A stretch of 64,000 bases of DNA from Salvia splendens. Lineage: Eukaryota; Streptophyta; Magnoliopsida; Lamiales; Lamiaceae. The notes beneath the pieces are model-generated. The model was not told the DNA's origin, did not search any database, and was given only the letters and a program-made list of their open reading frames with translations. The stretch lies in assembly GCF_004379255.2 (NCBI RefSeq), contig NC_056037.1, forward strand, positions 11,294,902 through 11,358,901. Reading direction: 5' to 3'. Numbering within the stretch: position 1 is the stretch's first letter; each line of letters starts with the position of its first letter. Both the position numbers and the translations under genes were made by a program. Shown one piece after another: positions 58,701 through 64,000 of this stretch.

Positions 58701-61579
58701 TGAGAGATTCTTATTATGTGTCTTTGCAGGTGGAGCTTAAGTCAAAGTGGGAGACAGAAAAGTTGGCCATTGAAGTATATAGGAACGAAGCAGACAAGAA
58801 GTACACTGAAATTAACGAACTAAACAAGATTTTGCACAGTCAACTTGAAGCCTTGCACATTAAGTTGGCTGAGAAGGAAAAGGGAATAGCTTCTGGAAGC
58901 AGTTCTAAGAACCTTGGGGGTGATGATGGGTTGCAAAGTGTTGTGAACTATCTCCGACGGTCGAAGGAAATAGCTGAAACAGAAATCTCATTATTGAAAC
59001 AAGAAAAGCATCGCTTGCAATCTCAATTAGAGAGTGCTTTGAAGTCAGCCGAGTCTGCACAGACATTGCTTCAGGCAGAGCGAGGAAAATCGCGTGCATC
59101 GTTGCTTACAGATGAAGAGTTTGAATCTCTTCAACTACAGGTCAGAGAGATAACTTTACTGCGTGAAAGCAATGTGCAACTCAGAGAGGAAAATCGGCAT
59201 AATTTTGAAGAATGCCTGAAACTTCGTGAAGCATTTCAGAATGCTAAAATTGAAATTGAGAATTTGGAGAAGCTTCTAAGAGAAAGAGACAGAGAGTTGG
59301 AAGCGTGTAGAAAAGAAATTGAAATCTTGAAGGAAGAGAAAATGGATCTTGAAAAGAGAATTGCCGAGTTGGTACAGAAATGCAAGGATGTTGATGTCAA
59401 TGATTATAATCAGTTGAAGGAATCTTCCAAGCAGATGCAGATGAGCTTAGCGGAAAAGGATAGTCAGCTGGAGGAGGTTAAGAAGCTTTTATTAGAAAAG
59501 CAGGAAACAGTATCAATTCTAGAGCGAGACCTAGCTAGAAGCAAAACAGAAGTGAGTGAACGAGAGAACAAGATTGATGAAGTCTCACAAACTGAAGCTT
59601 CTCAGAAATCCGAGATTGATAGACTTAAGCGGAATTATATGCAAGCAAGAAGGAAGTTTGAAAATCTTGTAAAGGAAAAAGATGAGATGAGCAAAGAGGT
59701 CCAGTCTTTGTCCAAACAATTAGAGGAGGCTAGGCAAGCCTTGTCCAAACAACTGGAGGAGGCTAAACTTGTAAAACGAAATACTGTCGATTCTGGAGAA
59801 CAGCAAAAGGAGAAAGATACGAGGATACAAATTCTAGAAAGAACTGTGGAGAGGCAAAGAGATGATCTGAGGAAAGAAAAAGAAGATCACCATAAAGAAA
59901 AACAAAAATTTCTAAAGATTCGGAAAACAATAATCGAGTCTCATGAAAATGTCACGCAAGAAAAGAGGAGAATCACTGACGACCTTACAAAGCATAAACA
60001 AGCTTTGAAAGCTCTTCAAGATGAAGTGGAAAAAATAAAGAATCCTGGTAGCAGTCAATCAGAAAGTGCATCTAGTAATATATTGGATGATTTTGCTTCT
60101 GCCTATTTCCTGGCTGTAGATAATTTTGAACAATTAGCACAGCCAGCTTTTAGTGTCCCTGACTCTACCACGACAGATGCTCCACCTCTTGATAATGCAA
60201 CATCTGTTGCAGTTCCCACCGGTCAAGCAGTACCATCGTTTCAAACCCCTGAACCTCCTGCTGCCAGTGTTCCTGCAGCAAGAGCTGAGGAGAAAGAGAA
60301 AAGACCTGCTTTAACAAAGGCAAACCTTAAAATGGGAAGGAAGCTGGTTCGTCCTAATATTACGAAGCCTAGGGAACCTCAAGGTGATGTGGAGATGACC
60401 GAAGGAGATGAATCTAATACCGGATTACCATCCCATAGTACAGAGACTCAGGGAACTGTAAGTGCTCCCGCAACAGCATCTGCACGTAAACGAATGCAAG
60501 ATGAGATGCTCAATACAGAAGAGACTACCTCTGATGTCCCAGCACCGTTGCATAAAAAGTCAAAAGCTCCAGATAGCCTACAGGTGGGTGGTGACGAACT
60601 AGCTGCTGCTCCCACAAAGCTACCTGAAGCTGTTATCACTGAAGAATCATCAGATGATATGGGAAACCTTCAACAAATTAAGGAAGAAGTTGTTGAAAAG
60701 GATGAGCTTGACACTGTAGAAGATCAAACTGTAGAACCATTAGCAGATGAAGAGTTCAGTGAACCAGTTGATGCTGCAGATGAAAAATTGGAGAAACCAA
60801 GCGACATTATGCTATCTGATGATCAGCTGAGAGATCAAACCGAACTAGATATTCAACGCATAGTTGCAGAGTCAGGTGGTGAGAAAGAAGAGGGAGAGGT
60901 GGTTGGAGATTTTGCTGATAATGATGGTGATAGCAGTGCAATCAATGAGACAGGAGGACCAGGAAATGGAGAATTACAAGGCGAACAATCAACGGACCCT
61001 GAGAAATCACCTAGTATTGAACCATTGGGCCTGGAAGCTGGGGAGATTGATACATCCGATACACTAGAGGATGAGAAGATAGGTGACTTAAATGAGACCA
61101 TAACTGACAATTCTGATAAGCTTATCCATGGTGCAGATTCTGGTGCAGAAATCGACAGGGCACCTGGTTCGTCCAATCCTCCCTCTGAGGAAGCATCAAT
61201 CAGCACTACTGTTGCTATTGTTGATGTTGGTCCTTCGGATCAACCTGGATCGACGCCCCCACAGGACAGTGGTGCAAAACCCGTGTCACCTCTGAACAGT
61301 GGTGGATCGACTCCCCCACAGGACAGTGGGGCAAAACCCGTGTCACCTCTGAACAGTGGTGGATCGACTCTCCCACAGGACAGTGGTGCAAAACCTGCGT
61401 CACCTCTGAACAGTGGTGCAACAACCATTAATCTACAGGAGAGAGCAAGGCAGCGAGCACACCTGAGGCAGGCTGGCATGGGAGGGGTTACTTCTTCACC
61501 AGGAAGAGCTCGTGGCCGAACAATTCGTGGTCGTGGTGTACGTGGTGGACGCACTGGACGTGGACAATCCCCTGGTTAA
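43752..61579 (+). CDS. NUA: Nuclear-pore anchor NUA, plant TPR/Mlp homologue
   Basis: 34 coding exons, 2073 aa, frame continuous: 43752-44057, 44141-44287, 44552-44650, 45233-45361, 45477-45569, 45662-45727, 46083-46172, 46272-46349, 46471-46580, 48016-48136, 48287-48379, 48502-48550, 48900-49003, 49102-49170, 49357-49500, 49584-49688, 49977-50090, 50183-50261, 50681-50724, 50820-50890, 52355-52457, 52619-52753, 52829-52927, 53116-53157, 53229-53282, 53451-53630, 53746-53793, 54609-54653, 55859-55933, 56009-56083, 56168-56352, 56850-56952, 57301-57417, 58730-61579. The N-terminus is MPLFVSDEEYRRCSHDAALL. Residues to about 1450 are almost unbroken coiled coil, followed by an acidic low-complexity tail and an RG-rich end (RGRTIRGRGVRGGRTGRG). 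Length and layout match Arabidopsis NUA (about 2090 aa), the inner-basket protein involved in mRNA export, SUMO balance and flowering. Intron 16 uses a GC donor. Introns carry four MITEs. Confidence 0.93.
46779..46797 (+). repeat. Run of 19 G in NUA intron 9
   Basis: An uninterrupted G homopolymer follows aaccccgc. It could be polymorphic or inaccurately assembled, and it may form a G-quadruplex. Confidence 0.9.
47227..47608. mobile_element. hAT-type MITE in NUA intron 9, 382 bp
   Basis: The ends caatgttatcaa and ttgataacattg are exact inverted repeats with the 8-bp duplication aatttagt at 47219-47226 and 47609-47616. The arms are full of atggcg/cgccat repeats that can pair. No ORF. A piece resembling the same end (accaatgttgtcaaaagcgc) lies near 55193 in intron 28. 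Confidence 0.85.
49718..49919. mobile_element. Stowaway-type MITE in NUA intron 16
   Basis: It starts ctccctccgtcccatagtag, and the inverted end is ctactatgggatggaggga. TA precedes it at 49716-49717 and follows at 49920-49921. It fills most of the 288-bp intron. Confidence 0.85.
51273..51457. mobile_element. Stowaway-type MITE in NUA intron 20
   Basis: The ends ctccctccgtccgccattaa and ttaatcctggatgggaggag are inverted repeats, with TA at 51271-51272 and 51458-51459. A tgtccaccattaaatgtccc block is repeated near the left end. Confidence 0.8.
56655..56795. mobile_element. Degenerate Stowaway fragment in NUA intron 31
   Basis: A gaagagagaataaagtagg block and a tcttatggcgagacaggggg end resemble one half of a MITE of this family. 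No matching left end is seen. Confidence 0.4.
57496..57718. mobile_element. Stowaway-type hairpin MITE in NUA intron 33
   Basis: It runs from ttccctccattccacagtag to gggaactgaggg+ag before a TA. The two halves are near-complementary (cactcgttttggaaaa against the aaacgagtgtagaaaatg block). Same family as 24145-24377. Confidence 0.8.
61247..61417 (+). repeat. 57-bp coding tandem repeat, three copies, in NUA tail
   Basis: Units start at 61247, 61304 and 61361 and each encodes GSTPPQDSGAKPVSPLNSG or a one- or two-residue variant. The period is exactly 57 bp, so copy changes keep the frame. It lies between the acidic tail and the RG-rich end. Confidence 0.92.
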
Positions 61580-62529
61580 GGATGTAAGCGCGCTGATGCT
61601 TTTCATACTATGTTCATGGTTCTGAAGTATCTGAGCATCTGGTAGTTTACATTTTATCCAACTGGCGATAGTTTTTTTTTTATATCGGTTGTGATGTGTT
61701 TTGATTGCGTTCATAATGTTTGGACAATTTTCTTGAATTTATCTACTAGGAAATGATTAAAGTATTGCTCGTGGAGAATGAACTACATTTTATAAGAAAG
61801 AAAAAATTGTCAAAATTAAAATAGACTAATTTTGGAGGACGGACTAACATGACAAAAAGTAGACTATTTTTTGGAGATGAATGTAATATTGATTAAGGAA
61901 ATAAATATTTATATACTAAAAATTAGGTAAAATCAACTCTTACCTTGTGATTATATAATTACCGGTGGAAAATTAAGATTCTTTACTACTACTTACTTCT
62001 ATGAAAAATAGTCTTTGTTTTTCATTTTGGTCCACTCATCAAAATTAGTTTCCACCAACAATACTTTACCCTCTTTTTCTCTTAACTATCATACTTTACC
62101 GATTCATCTCGTTCATGATTTATTTTTTCATGGCCAGGTGTAGTATATAAAATAGGGCCAAGCTGATTTGCAGGCTATGAACAAAAACCACACCGTAAAA
62201 AACACAAACAAATAAAAACATAACAGAGACGTTAGATCAAAAACCCAATGCCAAAACTCAAATATAATTTGGCTAAGCATGGACTTGGGGTCCTTATCAT
62301 ATAACCTTTATTTGACCAATTTGGCATATGTTTACGAAATGAGACATATCACTGATGCAAAAGGGCCTGAGGAAAAAATCTCCTACGTGATGAATATCCA
62401 ACATTGATTGGCAATCAATTTCAAAAGGGCCATAACCAAGTTAGAGAGACAGCTCTTCTTAGTGTTCCATCATTGAAATTATTAAGTTTCTTTTTAAGCA
62501 GAATATATACGAGGCAAAGCATCCAAAGC
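61580..62529. other. NUA 3'UTR and convergent intergenic DNA
   Basis: The first 180 bp or so is likely NUA 3'UTR. The rest is AT-rich, with a decayed Stowaway-like stretch around 61970-62110, and leads to the 3'UTR of the minus-strand gene. No gene supported. Confidence 0.45.
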
Positions 62530-63269
62530 TCACTTGTACTGTTGAGAAGCTTCCATTATCAGCTTATCCATGAATTGGCATTTCTTGTCAAATCCCCAAC
62601 CCGGATTACTCTGCATAAATAAAAATGATTGAACAAAAAGACAGATAACAATGAGATGTGTGACTCATCATACACGCAAATCAGGGTTGCCCCTTAAAAA
62701 CATTCAAATTTTCCATCTAAGTAAACCAATCTTGATTCCAATCCACACAAACAAAACTACTATGAGGATGAAACCAAATCTTCAAATTCTATTTTTTGTT
62801 GTCCAAGTAAAGTCACCCCAAGTCTATCAATTCAATCACAATGTTGCAAAAGCTGGCATCAAGATCGTTATCCAGCTAAGCTCTCATTATAGCTCATCCC
62901 TTGTAAAAGAGTCATCCCAAACAAAATGTTTGGAACTTTTAATAATTTAAATAAGAATTTTAACTAATTAATTTAAGCTTAGAAATATGTAGTAATAGTT
63001 TTCCTTGATACTTGCAATAATTTATCCAAAATTATTTTCCCAACAAACAAACAACACTTATGTTTAAGATGTCAAGTTTTTACCTGCAATGAGAGAACAG
63101 CACGGTCAGTGAAACGTTTCACAGAAGCAGGTGCACTAGCTGGGAGAGTTTCAGCCACTCGTTCTAGCTCTCCTAATTGTTGCTTCGCAGTCACTCTATC
63201 TGGACCAGCATAATGGTCTACAATCGATTTGATAAGAGGAACTCTATTCATTGTTTCTTCCATAATTTC
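62530..63269 (-). CDS. Conserved gene of unknown function, last two exons
   Basis: Two minus-strand exons, 63269-63084 and 62610-62530, join in phase 0 and end at a TGA. They encode 62 and 26 residues. The first is helical (EIMEETMNRVPLIKSIVDHY, then VTAKQQLGELERVAETLP and SVKRFTDRAVLSLQ). The second is compact and conserved-looking (SNPGWGFDKKCQFMDKLIME, ending SQQYK). Acceptor and donor sites are good. Earlier exons were not identified with confidence and probably lie beyond or near the right edge, so the gene is partial here. I do not recognise the family; nothing in these exons points to an enzyme. Confidence 0.65.
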
Positions 63270-64000
63270 CTGGACAGATCATAAGTCAAATCAATAAAGT
63301 TATTAATAGTACAAAGGATTTAGTATGAGCATCCTAATCCCATGGAAGAAGAGAATGCATGAGTAACATATTAGTAAAATATGGAATACTTCACAAAACA
63401 GTATGACCAATCCAAGGGAATAACAAACCAAGCCATCTCATCTTTTGTTCCTTCCTCGAAGAATGAAATTTGATGCAAAACAAGGCAAAATGTCGTCAAT
63501 AACTTACATGCCTTCTTCAGATGCATACTTCTCCAGCAGTAAGATTATAATACTAATGATAATAGAAACAAAACTTCAACAGCAAATTAATCAATGTCCT
63601 GATTTGATTATAATATTCATGCTTTAATTGCATTTATATGAAACCAGTGTTTGCTCATTCAGCATGTTTTCTTTTAGTAGATGACCGACCAGACCACCAC
63701 CCTTTAATGAGGACTCACACAAAGATGCTAGGCGAAAGTCATCAGTAGACAAGACAACTTGTAATGGCTTTCACTCTGTAGTTTCTTTTTTGATAAAACA
63801 CATGTTTCTTTTTTATTATGTTTATCTGTGCTTGCATTTCATACTCTAAAACACGCAACTACCTTTAAGCACCCTGCATGAAAATGCTAAAAGCAGAGGT
63901 CGGCAAATGGTACAAGCGAAAGAGAATGAACAAGTATCCACAGAATCACTTTTCCTAACATTAAATACTAATCCCCCGGGACTAAATGGGTTCTACAATA
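63270..64000. other. Upstream intron or flank of the partial gene
   Basis: AT-rich. A minus-strand stretch near 63512-63540 (LLEKYASEEGM) followed by gtaagt could be another small exon, but it is too short to call. Confidence 0.35.

Noticed and set aside
60853..61554. Minus-strand ORFs in the NUA tail, including a repeated one
   Set aside because: The repeats are the antisense of the 57-bp coding repeat; no independent evidence.

Overview
This window looks like eudicot plant nuclear DNA. It has AT-rich intergenic DNA, GT-AG introns, LTR retrotransposons with plant-type primer sites, many Stowaway/hAT/Mutator/Harbinger-type inverted-repeat elements, and plant-specific protein families: a MYB-CC factor, an AGC VIII kinase and NUA/TPR. 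A Lamiales-type genome is my guess only; the sequence does not prove it.

The left third (about 1-25,600) is a retroelement nest with no clear intact host gene. It holds (i) a 2.95-kb non-autonomous LTR element (281-3235) with near-identical LTRs and a perfect 5-bp target duplication, whose pol region has been replaced by what look like two host gene fragments in frame with gag; (ii) a Mutator-like MITE (4397-5779) with a hAT-like MITE nested in it; (iii) three Copia elements (6602-12114, 12298-16073, 16771-23406), all inactivated in different ways; and (iv) Stowaway MITEs and an 852-bp fold-back Mutator-like element. A decayed small ORF appears to be split by the first Copia element.

The right part carries the genes. 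On the plus strand are a MYB-CC factor of the PHL7 type (26524-28775) and the long nuclear-pore anchor gene NUA/TPR (43752-61579, 34 coding exons, 2073 codons). On the minus strand are a plastid-type SixA-like histidine phosphatase (29636-31796), an NADP isocitrate dehydrogenase ending in AKL (33001-36806), a D6PK-like AGC kinase (39867-41568), and the 3' end of an unrecognised conserved gene (62530-63269). Every exon chain given here keeps its reading frame across all junctions, so these host genes look intact, unlike the transposon ORFs. A 2.07-kb PIF/Harbinger-type element with a broken Myb/SANT-like ORF sits about 160 bp upstream of the isocitrate dehydrogenase start codon.

The host genes do not form a pathway; this is ordinary plant gene spacing with transposons between and inside genes. 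The most unusual item is the chimeric LTR element at 281-3235. I found no CRISPR array, tRNA or rRNA gene, or prokaryote-like operon.
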